A DNA stretch of 64,000 nt, from NCBI GenBank assembly GCA_946403295.1, contig CAMIZL010000009.1, positions 1 to 64,000 on the forward strand. The letters run 5' to 3'. The stretch's first letter is position 1. Every line of letters starts with the position of its first letter. The position numbers were made by a program, and so were the translations under genes. The notes under the pieces were generated by a model. That model was not told the origin of the DNA and ran no database searches. It worked only from the letters and a program-made list of their open reading frames with translations. Positions 7,589 to 16,710 of this stretch are shown one piece after another. This DNA is from an uncultured Clostridia bacterium (GTDB lineage: Bacteria; Bacillota; Clostridia; Lachnospirales; Lachnospiraceae).

Positions 7589-10344
7589 GCTTTATTCTCC
7601 TTTCCCTTACCGGTCTTCTTAGCGGCAGCCTTTGCGGCCGTCTTTGCGGTTCCCGTGCTCTTAGCGGCAGCCTTTGCGGATCCCGTGCTCTTTGCGGCAG
7701 CCTTTGCGGTTCCCGTGCTCTTTGCGGCCGTCTTCGGCTTCTTGTCGCCGTAGAACGAATCGAGATAGATCTGTTTGAGCTCGGACATGAGCGGGTAGCG
7801 GGGATTTGCGCCCGTGCACTGATCGTCGAATGCCTGCGCCGTCATATCGTCAAGTTTGGCGAGGAATTCCTTCTCGCTTACGCCGTAATCCTTGATCGTG
7901 GGCTTGATACCGATCTTCTTCTTTAAGTCGTTTACCTCTTTGATGAGGTTTTCAAGCTTCTCCTTGTCATCCTTTCCGCCAAGGCCGAGCCTCTCAGCGA
8001 TCTCCGCATATCTTCGAAGTGCCTTGGGATGATCGTACCTGGGGAATGTGCCCATTCTTGTGGGTGCCTCTTCGGCGTTGAATCTCATGACCCTGTCGAT
8101 AACAAGCGCGTTTGCCACTCCGTGAGGGATATGGAAAAATGCTCCGAGCTTGTGCGCGAGCGAATGGCTTATGCCGAGGAATGCGTTTGCGAACGCCATA
8201 CCTGCCATGCACGCGGCGTCTGCCATCTTTTCGCGTGCTTCGGGATCGTTCTCTCCGTTCTCATAAGCGCGGGGGAGATATTCAAAGATCACGCGGAGTG
8301 CCTGGATCGCAAGAGAATCCGTATAATCCGTCGCCATAACCGACGCATATGCCTCAAGGGCATGTGTCACAGCATCTATACCCGACGCAGATGTGAGGCC
8401 CCTCGGTGCCGTCATATGAAGATCCGCATCCACGATCGCCATGTTGGGCATAAGCTCATAATCGGCAAGCGGATATTTTGTACCGGTCTTTTCGTCGGTG
8501 ATGACCGCAAAAGGGGTAACCTCGGAACCGGTTCCCGCAGAAGTGGGAACTGCCACGAAATATGCCTTCTCGCCCATATGCGGGAAGTCGTAGATCCTCT
8601 TTCTGATATCGGCGAATCTCATGGCCATATCTTCAAAATCAGCTTCGGGATGCTCGTAGAGTACCCACATGATCTTTGCGGCATCCATTGCGGATCCGCC
8701 TCCGAGAGCGATTATGACATCGGGCTCAAATGCCTTCATTGCCTCCGCTCCGCGAACTGCACATGCAAGCGTGGGATCGGGCTCGACATCGAAAAATTCC
8801 GTCGTCTTAAGACCGAGTTCGCCGAGGCGCTTCGTGATGATCTCCGTGAAACCGCTTTTGTACAGGAAATTGTCGGTAACGATGAATGCTTTCTTTTTCT
8901 GCATCCTTCCGCCGATCTCGTTGAGTGCCTCGGGAAGGCTGCCTCTCTTTATATATACCTTTTCAGGTGCCCTGAACCACTGCATATTCTCCCTCCTTAC
9001 AGCAACCGTCTTGATGTTCAAGAGGTGCTTGATTCCAACGTTCTCGCTGACGGAATTGCCGCCCCATGAGCCGCAACCGAGAGTAAGAGACGGGGCAAGG
9101 CGGAAATTATAGAGACCGCCGATACCGCCCTGCGAAGAAGGAGTGTTGACGAGGATCCTGCAGGTCTTCATGCGCTCCGTAAATTCGGCGAGCACATCCC
9201 CGCGGGCAGCCTCGTTGATATAAATCGAGGATGTATGACCATATCCGCCGTCGGCTATAAGACGCTCTGCCTTGCCGAACGCGTCCTCCGTGTTTTTCGC
9301 ACGGTACATCGCAAGAACGGGCGAGAGTTTTTCGTGAGCAAATTCTTCGGAAAGCTCAACACTTTCAACTTCACCGATAAGGACTTTCGTTGACGCGGGA
9401 ACCTTAAATCCCGAGAGCTCCGCGATCTTCGCCGCACTCTGTCCGACGATCTTTGCATTAAGCGATCCGTTAATGATTATGGTCTTGCGGACCATATCCG
9501 TTTCAGCCGGCGAAAGAATATGACATCCCCTGGCGATGAATTCTTTCTTAACTTTATCGTAGATCTTGTCGGCAACGATGACTGACTGCTCCGAAGCACA
9601 GATCATGCCGTTGTCGAACGTCTTGGAATGAATGATCGAATTGACTGCGAGCACGATATCTGCCGACTCGTCGATGATTGCGGGCGTGTTTCCGGCTCCG
9701 ACACCGATCGCGGGCTTACCCGAAGAATAAGCCGCTTTAACCATGCCGGGTCCGCCTGTTGCAAGGATGATGTCCGCTTCTTTCATGACAAGATTCGTCA
9801 TATCAAGGCTCGGCTGGTCGATCCAACTGATGATACCCTCGGGAGCACCTGCCGCCACAGCCGCATCAAGCACGATCCTGGCTGCTTCGATCGTCGACTT
9901 TGCTGCTCTCGGGTGAGGGCTGATGATTATACCGTTTCGCGTTTTAAGCGCAAGAAGTGTTTTGAAAATAGCCGTTGATGTGGGGTTGGTTGTCGGGATT
10001 ACCGCGGCGATGACGCCGATGGGCTCTGCGATCTTTTTTATGCCTGCGGCTTTGTCTTCCTCGATGACTCCGCAGGTCTTCGCATTCCTGTATTCATTAT
10101 AGATATACTCCGCGGCATAGTTGTTTTTTATGACCTTGTCTTCCGCAAGTCCCATGCCCGTTTCCTCTGCCGCCATAACAGCAAGCGGAAGTCTTGCTTT
10201 GCATGCCGCGATCGCGGCAGCTCTGAATATTGCGTCAACTTTTTCCTGGCCATATTCAGCATATTTCAGCTGGGCGGCTCTGACAGAGGCAAGCTCTGCC
10301 TCAAGTTTCGCAACGCTGTCCACTCTTTCACGTGTAACTTTCAT
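7585..10344 (-). CDS. adhE: Bifunctional acetaldehyde-CoA/alcohol dehydrogenase with Lys/Ala-rich tail
   Basis: 919 residues from the second of two close ATGs; AGGAAG is correctly spaced for 10342-10344 but too near for 10348-10350. It reduces acetyl-CoA to acetaldehyde and on to ethanol, reoxidising two NADH. Residues of about 1-430 are the CoA-acylating aldehyde dehydrogenase (catalytic Cys in FDNGMICASEQS). Residues of about 450-860 are the iron alcohol dehydrogenase (GGGSAMDAAK, GISHSLAHKLGAFFHIPHG). These proteins form spirosomes. The last ~50 residues are unusual: a Lys/Ala/Ser/Thr-only tail with three repeats of AAKSTG(T/S)AKA, like a histone H1 tail. It lies 13 bp after the DUF362 gene and is coupled to the kinase gene downstream. 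Confidence 0.97.
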   Translation of the reverse strand: MKVTRERVDSVAKLEAELASVRAAQLKYAEYGQEKVDAIFRAAAIAACKARLPLAVMAAEETGMGLAEDKVIKNNYAAEYIYNEYRNAKTCGVIEEDKAAGIKKIAEPIGVIAAVIPTTNPTSTAIFKTLLALKTRNGIIISPHPRAAKSTIEAARIVLDAAVAAGAPEGIISWIDQPSLDMTNLVMKEADIILATGGPGMVKAAYSSGKPAIGVGAGNTPAIIDESADIVLAVNSIIHSKTFDNGMICASEQSVIVADKIYDKVKKEFIARGCHILSPAETDMVRKTIIINGSLNAKIVGQSAAKIAELSGFKVPASTKVLIGEVESVELSEEFAHEKLSPVLAMYRAKNTEDAFGKAERLIADGGYGHTSSIYINEAARGDVLAEFTERMKTCRILVNTPSSQGGIGGLYNFRLAPSLTLGCGSWGGNSVSENVGIKHLLNIKTVAVRRENMQWFRAPEKVYIKRGSLPEALNEIGGRMQKKKAFIVTDNFLYKSGFTEIITKRLGELGLKTTEFFDVEPDPTLACAVRGAEAMKAFEPDVIIALGGGSAMDAAKIMWVLYEHPEADFEDMAMRFADIRKRIYDFPHMGEKAYFVAVPTSAGTGSEVTPFAVITDEKTGTKYPLADYELMPNMAIVDADLHMTAPRGLTSASGIDAVTHALEAYASVMATDYTDSLAIQALRVIFEYLPRAYENGENDPEAREKMADAACMAGMAFANAFLGISHSLAHKLGAFFHIPHGVANALVIDRVMRFNAEEAPTRMGTFPRYDHPKALRRYAEIAERLGLGGKDDKEKLENLIKEVNDLKKKIGIKPTIKDYGVSEKEFLAKLDDMTAQAFDDQCTGANPRYPLMSELKQIYLDSFYGDKKPKTAAKSTGTAKAAAKSTGSAKAAAKSTGTAKTAAKAAAKKTGKGKENKA

Positions 10345-10357
10345 AAGCATCTTCCTT

Positions 10358-11485
10358 TCATTGTTTTATATATGATATAAGCATTTCATACATATCTTCT
10401 TCGCTCGGAGGACATCCCTGTGCATTATGCTCAAAGAGTGCCGTGCAATTTCCGACCCCCACATATCCCGTTTTACCCTGAAATCCCTGTCCGATGTGGA
10501 TGACGTGATCGGGAATCTTCGCAAGGAGTTCCTCAAGAAGTCCCTCTTCCTTAAGCCTCTCAAGCACCGGCACGAGCGTTCCGTAGCAGGCGCTGCATGA
10601 ATCGACTTCCTCGAGCGCGTCCCGCAGGTCAACCGTTTTGCGTGTGAGCTTCAGGTTCTCGTCGGGAGCCGGAATGTCCTGCTCGCCGTTTCTGCCGAGC
10701 CTGACGATCCTCGCGTTCTCTATGTCTGTACTTCCGCAGCCGAGCTTCTCTGCGATCCCGATGTAGGGCACTTCGCTCACATCGTAGCGGAGCAGCTTAC
10801 AAACATAGCTGTCTATAAGCACCGGATCGATCCCCGTCATTACACAGTTACATGTGACGGGGTTTCCTCCCTCTTCAAAATCGAGGTCACCGCATATGTG
10901 ATCGACGACGACAAAATCCTGCCTCACGACCGTAAGCAGCCTCCCGATCGGCTCATGAAGTCCGAGGGTATGGAACCTGCGCTTCTCGTCAGCGGGCACC
11001 ATTCCCTTCATGTTCTTGATCGCGCACGTAATGCGCGTCTGACAATGACCCTTCATAACGGGCACGCCGATCATAAAATCTACGTTCTTTGCGCAGTCCG
11101 CGATCAAAAGCTTCAGACCGGCCGTTTCTATGTGCGTGTGTGTGCTTTTTTGAGCATCTATAAAAGGAACGCCGTATTTTTCAACAAGCCTGTCATAACC
11201 GCAGACCTCGAAGCATTCCATCGTGTCACCACCGCAATAGCAGCTTTCCATCATTGTGATGTTGTTAAAGCCGTGCTCCTGCAGATACTCGATTATCCCG
11301 GCAACCACCTCGGGATGCGTCGTTGCGCCCATCATGGGCGGCGTGGGTGACACGAGATTCGGTTTGATGCCGATCCTTTTGTCCCTGTCTCCGATAAGGC
11401 CGGCGAGATCCGATCTTTCAAGGATCTCACGGGTCATCGCCGTATAATCGGTACCGAAGATTTTATATATTTCGTTTGACTTCAT
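10358..11485 (-). CDS. DUF362-family protein
   Basis: 375 residues from the ATG at 11483-11485, preceded by AGAGAGAAC. The frame extends 72 codons upstream, but that part is not protein-like and has no better binding site. DUF362 features: 'RIGIKPNLV' near the N-terminus, GGDTMECFEVCGYDRL, 'VPVMKGHCQTRITCAIKNMKG', and a C-terminal Cys pair in SCSACYGTL. The family is Cys-rich, often linked to iron-sulfur chemistry, and its reaction is not established. It is the first gene of an operon with adhE and the APH-fold kinase, so a role in redox or fermentation is a reasonable guess. Confidence 0.88.
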   Translation of the reverse strand: MKSNEIYKIFGTDYTAMTREILERSDLAGLIGDRDKRIGIKPNLVSPTPPMMGATTHPEVVAGIIEYLQEHGFNNITMMESCYCGGDTMECFEVCGYDRLVEKYGVPFIDAQKSTHTHIETAGLKLLIADCAKNVDFMIGVPVMKGHCQTRITCAIKNMKGMVPADEKRRFHTLGLHEPIGRLLTVVRQDFVVVDHICGDLDFEEGGNPVTCNCVMTGIDPVLIDSYVCKLLRYDVSEVPYIGIAEKLGCGSTDIENARIVRLGRNGEQDIPAPDENLKLTRKTVDLRDALEEVDSCSACYGTLVPVLERLKEEGLLEELLAKIPDHVIHIGQGFQGKTGYVGVGNCTALFEHNAQGCPPSEEDMYEMLISYIKQ

Positions 11486-11633
11486 TATGTTCTCTCTCTT
11501 TCCGTTCGCTCCCGCCCCAAAGTGTTGTATATATAATAATACCCCGAGGGAGGCATTATTACAAGCCAAATAACAGCGTTTACTTGCGAATCCCGAGAGT
11601 CGCTCTTGCGGCTCCTCATTTTGTGGATTTTTG

Positions 11634-11662
11634 TTGACAATTCGGGTCTCTTCGTGTAAAAT
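11634..11662 (+). promoter_or_regulatory. Sigma-A promoter of the HD-GYP gene
   Basis: TTGACA at 11634-11639, 17-bp spacer, TAAAAT at 11657-11662. The ATG is 67 bp downstream. Confidence 0.85.
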
Positions 11663-11728
11663 CAAAGCAGGGTTTAATGTATTTGTGTTGAACGTCTTCA
11701 ACTATAAAAATTGTATTGAGGTTTCCTT

Positions 11729-12835
11729 ATGGAAGTAAAGCGCATAAACATCAACGATCTGGCTCCCGGCATGCTGGTTGCCGACAACGTTTACAACTCC
11801 GCAAATCAACTTATAGTCCCCAGGGACGTAGTTCTGACCGATAAGGCCATCACACGAATGCGCTTTCATTCGATCTCTTCGGCGCGCGTTTATATCAGCG
11901 ACGAAACCGCCAAGAAACCGGCGGGACCGACTCCCGGAAAAGACAATTCCCGTGAAGCTTCCTTCTTTGAAAAGCTTCGTGGCACTGAAGAATTCATGGC
12001 ATTTAATACCGACTTTGAAAAATCAATTCCCGTATTCGAACAAAAATTGTCCGCCATGCTCAAAGGCAGTGCGGATCCCGATAATGATACACTTACAGGC
12101 ATCGTTGACGACATGTTCCATTCCTGCAGAACAGGAATCCAGCTCTTCAACCTGCTTCATTGCATGCGTAATTTTGACGACGTAACATTCTCCCATTCGA
12201 TGAATGTTTCCCTTATCTGCGGTGTTCTCGGCACCTGGCTCAACCGTAGCAAGAGCGAGATCGAGATGCTCATGCAGTGCGGTATCTATCATGACGTCGG
12301 AAAACTCATGATCCCCAAAGCTATCCTTGATAAGCCCGGAAAGCTTTCGCCTGAGGAATATGCTCTCGTCAAGACACACACGACCCAGGGATACAATATA
12401 CTTAAAGACCGCAAACTTCCCCGCGAAGTTAAACTCGCTGCCATGATGCATCATGAGCGTTGCGACGGATCGGGATATCCGATGGGTCTCAAGGGAAACC
12501 AGATAGAGGAATGTGCGAAGATCCTCGCCATCGCGGATGTCTACGAAGCGATGACAAGCCCGCGTGTATATCGTAAAGCGCTTTGTCCGTTCGAGGTAAT
12601 CCGCCTCTTCGAGATCGACGGTCTTGCGCTCTTCGATCCCGTTTATCTGCTGCCCTTCATGGAAAACATCACGCAGAGTTATGTCGGCAACATGGTAAGA
12701 CTGAGCGACGGTACCGTCGGGCAGATCATCTTTATCAATAAACTTGCTTATTCGCGTCCGGTAGTAAAAATGAACGAGAACGACTACGTCGATCTCTCAA
12801 AAGAATCCGATCGGATCGTTATGGAAATACTTTGA
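11729..12835 (+). CDS. HD-GYP domain protein, probable cyclic-di-GMP phosphodiesterase
   Basis: 368 residues. The N-terminal ~60 residues match the DUF3391-like segment common before HD-GYP domains. The HD-GYP domain spans about 130-300 with the metal-binding HD at 188-189 (HDVGK), HH at 241-242 and the signature GYP at 249-251. All the usual metal ligands appear present, so hydrolysis of c-di-GMP to pGpG/GMP is likely. There is no signal peptide or membrane segment, so it is cytosolic. A C-terminal ~60-residue segment after GYP resembles a small beta domain. It is transcribed alone from its own promoter and ends at a hairpin. No diguanylate cyclase is in the window. Confidence 0.92.
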   Translation: MEVKRININDLAPGMLVADNVYNSANQLIVPRDVVLTDKAITRMRFHSISSARVYISDETAKKPAGPTPGKDNSREASFFEKLRGTEEFMAFNTDFEKSIPVFEQKLSAMLKGSADPDNDTLTGIVDDMFHSCRTGIQLFNLLHCMRNFDDVTFSHSMNVSLICGVLGTWLNRSKSEIEMLMQCGIYHDVGKLMIPKAILDKPGKLSPEEYALVKTHTTQGYNILKDRKLPREVKLAAMMHHERCDGSGYPMGLKGNQIEECAKILAIADVYEAMTSPRVYRKALCPFEVIRLFEIDGLALFDPVYLLPFMENITQSYVGNMVRLSDGTVGQIIFINKLAYSRPVVKMNENDYVDLSKESDRIVMEIL

Positions 12836-12869
12836 TCTCTGAAGAAAACCGAAAATGTTGATTTAAGAA

Positions 12870-12897
12870 TAGCCTGTTCTCATAAGAGAGCAGGCTA
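12870..12897. terminator. Hairpin shared by two convergent genes
   Basis: 12-bp stem TAGCCTGTTCTC/GAGAGCAGGCTA (one wobble) with a 4-nt loop, between the HD-GYP gene and the small membrane gene whose TAG stop lies inside the stem. U-runs are weak on both sides. Confidence 0.55.
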
Positions 12898-13155
12898 TGT
12901 CATATCCCGTATGTCTTTATGATATTCGACCGTCTTTCTTCTCATTATCAAACCTGCGAAGATCAGCACGATCGCTGCAAATTCGGGTAAGATCAGATCC
13001 TCGGCCGGAATATCCTCGATGCAATAATCCGCTATGATAAGTACGGTTCCCATTATCACGCCGCACAACCACAAAAGTCTCCACTTAGCCATGTTACCTG
13101 CCCCTTGTCTGTATATTTCAGAAATAAGGGTATCCTGTTCGGCGGCGTTATTCAA
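12895..13155 (-). CDS. Small membrane protein, unknown function
   Basis: 86 residues if it starts at the TTG at 13153-13155. A better ribosome binding site (AAGGGG, 8 nt spacing) precedes an internal ATG at 13090-13092, giving 65 residues; the start is unsettled. Two hydrophobic segments are seen (WRLLWLCGVIMGTVLIIADY and LPEFAAIVLIFAGLIM) separated by a short acidic loop, ending with a charged tail. This suggests a two-pass membrane protein with both ends in the cytosol. I recognise no family. It stands alone between convergent and divergent neighbours. Confidence 0.6.
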   Translation of the reverse strand: MNNAAEQDTLISEIYRQGAGNMAKWRLLWLCGVIMGTVLIIADYCIEDIPAEDLILPEFAAIVLIFAGLIMRRKTVEYHKDIRDMT

Positions 13156-13269
13156 CAGTAATTTGTTTAAAGGCCTTTTTTTTTGTTTAAATTGAAATTA
13201 TAGTATTTTTGCAAAATTTTAGGGGTCGGTTCACGATTTGAAAACCGCTATCTCTCTCGGGTTGACAGA

Positions 13270-13298
13270 TTGAATTTTCTCTCCTTTTGTCATATAAT
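13270..13298 (+). promoter_or_regulatory. Promoter of the Ig-like gene
   Basis: TTGAAT at 13270-13275, 17-bp spacer, TATAAT at 13293-13298. A TTGACA at 13262-13267 is closer to consensus but 25 bp away, too far to be the partner. Confidence 0.6.
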
Positions 13299-13404
13299 CA
13301 TTCATGTCCCGGGAGAAAACCGCCGTTAATCTTTTGACGGATTTTGTCGAAATATATAATGATTGTCATCTATATTCCCGAACAGATAACGAAAAGAGGT
13401 TTCA

Positions 13405-13743
13405 ATGAGCACTTTTATCGACATAAAATCAGTCACAGGAAGTGACTACCGCGCAGTTAAGCAGGATCTGAAATTCCGCACCGGAAAATTTCTCTGGCGT
13501 GTGGTTTTTAATATTGCGCTTAATCCCGCGACAGTAAACAATCAGAACCTGACCGTTTACAATTCGACAAATCAGCCTGTTGATACCGTTATCAGCTATA
13601 ATGCCGAGTTAAATTCCATCGAGATCGAGCCCAAAGAGGCTTATGCTGCCGGTGAAACATATACGTTAAATGTTTCTACAAACGTAGAATCGCGCGGAGG
13701 CCAGCGCCTCAAAAACGCGATCAATATCGAGTTTATGGTTTAA
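13405..13743 (+). CDS. Stand-alone Ig-like (SbsA/Big_5 type) domain protein
   Basis: 112 residues, with AAAGAGG before the ATG. The sequence has the pattern of bacterial Ig-like domains: 'FNIALNPATVNNQNLTVYNS', 'VISYNAELNSIEIEP', and 'AAGETYTLNVSTNVESRGGQRLKNAINIEF'. Such domains usually sit in S-layer or surface proteins. Here the whole protein is one domain with no signal peptide, so its location is unclear. It overlaps the 3' end of the convergent degenerate-AAA gene by 11 bp. Confidence 0.8.
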   Translation: MSTFIDIKSVTGSDYRAVKQDLKFRTGKFLWRVVFNIALNPATVNNQNLTVYNSTNQPVDTVISYNAELNSIEIEPKEAYAAGETYTLNVSTNVESRGGQRLKNAINIEFMV

Positions 13744-15880
13744 CGGCTCTTATATCTTCAAGCTCTATCGCTGAATTTCCGCTTATCCTTCTTCCGTCTG
13801 CGGTGGCCTCAAGATAGTTTTCGGTCATCCTCTTGTCCGCCATGTCTATGACTGCTTTGATAAATCTTTGTGCCTGTGCATATTTATTTGCCGGCGCTGC
13901 TTTCAGACTCTTTACGGCTGCAAGGATCTCCTGCTCACATGAAGCCGTTACCGTATATCCGCTCTTCATGACAGAATACCTTACCATCTCATAAACATCT
14001 TTATCGTCCACTACCGGTATATGTATCCTCACGGGCAAAACGGAGTTAAGCTCTCTGTGATCGCGAAGAAGTGACATAACGGCGCTGCGCGAATCCGCCA
14101 GAATTATTCCGAGCTTTCGGCCGTATTTTTCGCTGATCCTAAGTATGCTCTCCACCGCATTTGCGTCAAGCGCACCCGCTCCCTCGATCACCAGACATCT
14201 TCCGACAAGCTTCGAAACCTTGCTGTCAAGATCCATCTTGTTGATCTTTTCTGCGGGCGCAAGCGCGCAGGAAGCATCGCTTATAAGTCCGCTCTTGCTT
14301 TCCGCCTTCGCGATACCCTTGATTATGTTTATCATATCGCCTCTGTCGGCTCCCGTTACGGCGATCCCGGCGTTTATGATCTGGGGATTGAGTATCAGTT
14401 CAAGCGCCTTGATGATCTGCACTCTGATGTCGTTGATATATGCCATATATCCGAAAAGATCATCGAGCTTGCAATCATTCTTTTTAAGGAATAAATCGAG
14501 GCGGCTCCTTGCGGGGATTTCCGCAAGCCCCTCTTCGGAGAATTCATATGTAAGAGGGCGCTCTTCTGCAGGAATCTCTTCTGTCTGCTCCTCTGCAGCG
14601 ATATATTCTTCTGCCTCCTCCGCACCCGTAACTTCCGCTACGGGCTCCTCTTCTACGACGGTGCTTTCTTCCGTCTCCTCCGCTGCCGCAGCCTCCGCAA
14701 CCGCAGCTTCCGCTACGGGCTCCTCTTCTGCGACGGTGCTTTCTTCTGCCGGCTCTTCAACCGCAACTTCCTCCGCTACGGGCTCCTCTGCGGTATATTC
14801 TGTCTGCTCTGCCGCAGCGCTCTCCTCTTCGAGCGCAGCTTCCTCCTCTTCAAGGACCATGTCCTCTTCTATGATCGGTTCGGTGGGCTGCTCGATCCCC
14901 TCTTCGCGAAGCAATTGCATGAGAAGAAGGTCATCTTTGTCGAGCTTTATTTGTTTCTTTTGCTGCGCGGGTTCCGCTTTCAAAGCCTCTTCCGCCGGTT
15001 CTTCGGGCGCATCCGCCTTTAGTTCCATCACTTCGGCTACAGATTCTTCTGCCGTAAACTCCGTCACCTCGGCTCCCGATTCTTCTGCCGTAAACTCCGT
15101 CACTTCGGCACTTGCCTCGTCTGCCTCCGGTTCCGGCTCTTTGGTGGCGGGTTCGTCCGCTTTAAGCTCGGTCACATCGGGATCGATCGCATCTGCCTTG
15201 GCGAAAGCTTCTTCCACCGCACGCGCATTTTCTTCGGCAAGCTCTTCTTTCTTTGCTTTCTCCTCGGCCTCTTTCTCGGCTTTCTCCCTTTCTCTTGCTT
15301 CCCGGCCGCCGTCTTTTTCGTAATAGTCCTTGAGCGCTTTTGCACGCTCAACGTACTCTCCCTCGCCGAAGAAAACGATCAGATCGTCACACTCGGCTAT
15401 ACACTTGTCAACATCCCCCGATTTGTGATAAAGCTTCGCAAGCTCATAAGCCCATGCCTCGATATACTCCTTTTTCTTAAGCTTTTCGAGAGTGGGAATA
15501 AGCTCTTTATAAGGTTTTCCTTCAAGTTTATCTATGTTGTACCTGAAAATAAGCGCATAGAAATCATTTTTGTCTATCTTTTGATATTCGCGCAGATATT
15601 TCTCCGCCTCGTTGGGACGTTTAAGCCTGAGCGCAAGATTTATAAGCTGCATGACGGTGTTGCGGTTTGCCACCCTGTCATACAGTTCGAGATAGCATTC
15701 ACGCGCCTTAAGAAGCATCCCGTTCTTCAAAAAAAGAGCTGCGATGCTGCCAAGATCTTCTATGTTCTTCACTTTTTTAAAGTCAACCGTACCGGCAAGT
15801 TCAATTGCCTTCTCGTCCTGCCCCTTGGCGATCAGATCCTTTATCTGTCCCAGTTTTACGATAAACTTGTATTTTTCCAT
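13733..15880 (-). CDS. TPR-like / acidic low-complexity / degenerate AAA+ protein
   Basis: 715 residues in three parts. Residues of about 1-190 are helical with TPR-like spacing (MLLKARECYLELYDR, 'NEAEKYLREYQKI'). Residues of about 195-450 are an extreme Glu/Ala/Val/Thr-rich region with repeats such as EEPVAE and EVTEFTAEES, likely disordered. Residues of about 460-715 resemble a SpoVK/CbbX-type AAA+ module: 'IAVTGADRGDM' (509-516) at the P-loop, LVIEGAGALD at Walker B (565-569), 'GIILADSR' at sensor 1 and 'LPVRIHIP' after it. The P-loop lacks the GxGKT lysine and Walker B lacks the DE pair, so ATP hydrolysis is unlikely. It follows an ABC ATPase gene by 57 bp. Function unknown. Confidence 0.75.
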   Translation of the reverse strand: MEKYKFIVKLGQIKDLIAKGQDEKAIELAGTVDFKKVKNIEDLGSIAALFLKNGMLLKARECYLELYDRVANRNTVMQLINLALRLKRPNEAEKYLREYQKIDKNDFYALIFRYNIDKLEGKPYKELIPTLEKLKKKEYIEAWAYELAKLYHKSGDVDKCIAECDDLIVFFGEGEYVERAKALKDYYEKDGGREAREREKAEKEAEEKAKKEELAEENARAVEEAFAKADAIDPDVTELKADEPATKEPEPEADEASAEVTEFTAEESGAEVTEFTAEESVAEVMELKADAPEEPAEEALKAEPAQQKKQIKLDKDDLLLMQLLREEGIEQPTEPIIEEDMVLEEEEAALEEESAAAEQTEYTAEEPVAEEVAVEEPAEESTVAEEEPVAEAAVAEAAAAEETEESTVVEEEPVAEVTGAEEAEEYIAAEEQTEEIPAEERPLTYEFSEEGLAEIPARSRLDLFLKKNDCKLDDLFGYMAYINDIRVQIIKALELILNPQIINAGIAVTGADRGDMINIIKGIAKAESKSGLISDASCALAPAEKINKMDLDSKVSKLVGRCLVIEGAGALDANAVESILRISEKYGRKLGIILADSRSAVMSLLRDHRELNSVLPVRIHIPVVDDKDVYEMVRYSVMKSGYTVTASCEQEILAAVKSLKAAPANKYAQAQRFIKAVIDMADKRMTENYLEATADGRRISGNSAIELEDIRAVKP

Positions 15881-15937
15881 AGCGTTTCCCCTTGAGTTGT
15901 TTGTTTGATCGTAACCTTTTAAGACCGTCCTCTTCCT

Positions 15938-16663
15938 TCAGTCCGTCTTTGCGGCCCCCCTCGAACATCTCTTGTAAAGATCCTCGATCGTCTCGTTTGC
16001 GAGAAGTTCCTCTTTTTTCCCGAGGGCCGCTATCTTTCCCTCGTTCAAAATGCATATGTGAGTCGCAAGTTCTTTAATCTCCTCGAGGTAATGTCCGATA
16101 TAGATGATCGCCTTCCCCCGGTCCCTCAATCTTGCGATCGCGTTTTGCACCATTTTTCCGGAATCAATGTCTATGCCGGCCGTCGGCTCATCGAGGAGTA
16201 TGAGTTCCGGATCATGCAGGAGCGCAACGCCTATGTTAAGCCTCCTTTTCATTCCTCCCGAATAATTGCATACCTTCTTTTTGAGCATGGCTTCATCGAA
16301 ATTTATGTCTTCGCAAACCTCCCGGATCCTCTCCTTCAACCGGTCTCCCGATACCGAACTCTCTTTTCCCCAGAACTTCATGTTGTCAAGGCCGGAAAGC
16401 TTTTCGTATAGGGCTATGTCCTGCGGAACATATCCGAGCTTTGCCCGTATTTGCCCCGGATGATCGACCAGATTGACTCCGTCCCACGTGATGCTTCCCC
16501 CGTCGGGTTTTATGAGAGTGGCGATCATGGACATAAGCGTTGATTTTCCCGCTCCGTTTTGTCCTATCACACCGAGGAGCTGACCTCTTTCAACCGTAAG
16601 GCTTACCCCGTCAACCGCTGCTTTTCCTTTATAACTCTTTTTCAGATCTTTAATCTCAAGCAT
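15938..16663 (-). CDS. ABC transporter ATP-binding protein without an adjacent permease
   Basis: 241 residues. All ABC motifs are intact: Walker A GQNGAGKST (about 33-41), Q-loop YVPQ, signature YSGGM, Walker B LILLDEP, and H-loop YIGHYLEE. The pattern and 'DNMKFWGK' resemble the CcmA/DrrA-like subfamily used by multidrug, Na+ or antibiotic exporters. AGGGGAT precedes the ATG. No permease is encoded next to it: upstream is a cyclic-nucleotide-binding protein and downstream a degenerate AAA+ protein. It may therefore partner with a permease elsewhere or serve a non-transport role (inference). Confidence 0.9.
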   Translation of the reverse strand: MLEIKDLKKSYKGKAAVDGVSLTVERGQLLGVIGQNGAGKSTLMSMIATLIKPDGGSITWDGVNLVDHPGQIRAKLGYVPQDIALYEKLSGLDNMKFWGKESSVSGDRLKERIREVCEDINFDEAMLKKKVCNYSGGMKRRLNIGVALLHDPELILLDEPTAGIDIDSGKMVQNAIARLRDRGKAIIYIGHYLEEIKELATHICILNEGKIAALGKKEELLANETIEDLYKRCSRGAAKTD

Positions 16664-16710
16664 CTGCTATCCCCTGTTTTATATTTTTGAAACATTGCCG
16701 TTTGCCCGCG

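Noticed and set aside
8029..9069. 346-codon plus-strand frame opposite adhE
   Set aside because: Shadow of adhE codon pattern; no ribosome binding site and Cys/His/Arg-rich, not protein-like.
13262..13298. TTGACA at 13262 as the -35 of the Ig-like gene promoter
   Set aside because: Spacing to TATAAT is 25 bp; TTGAAT at 13270 gives 17 bp.
14145..15323. 392-codon Ser/Ala-rich plus-strand frame
   Set aside because: Mirror of the Glu/Ala-rich repeat coding region on the minus strand.
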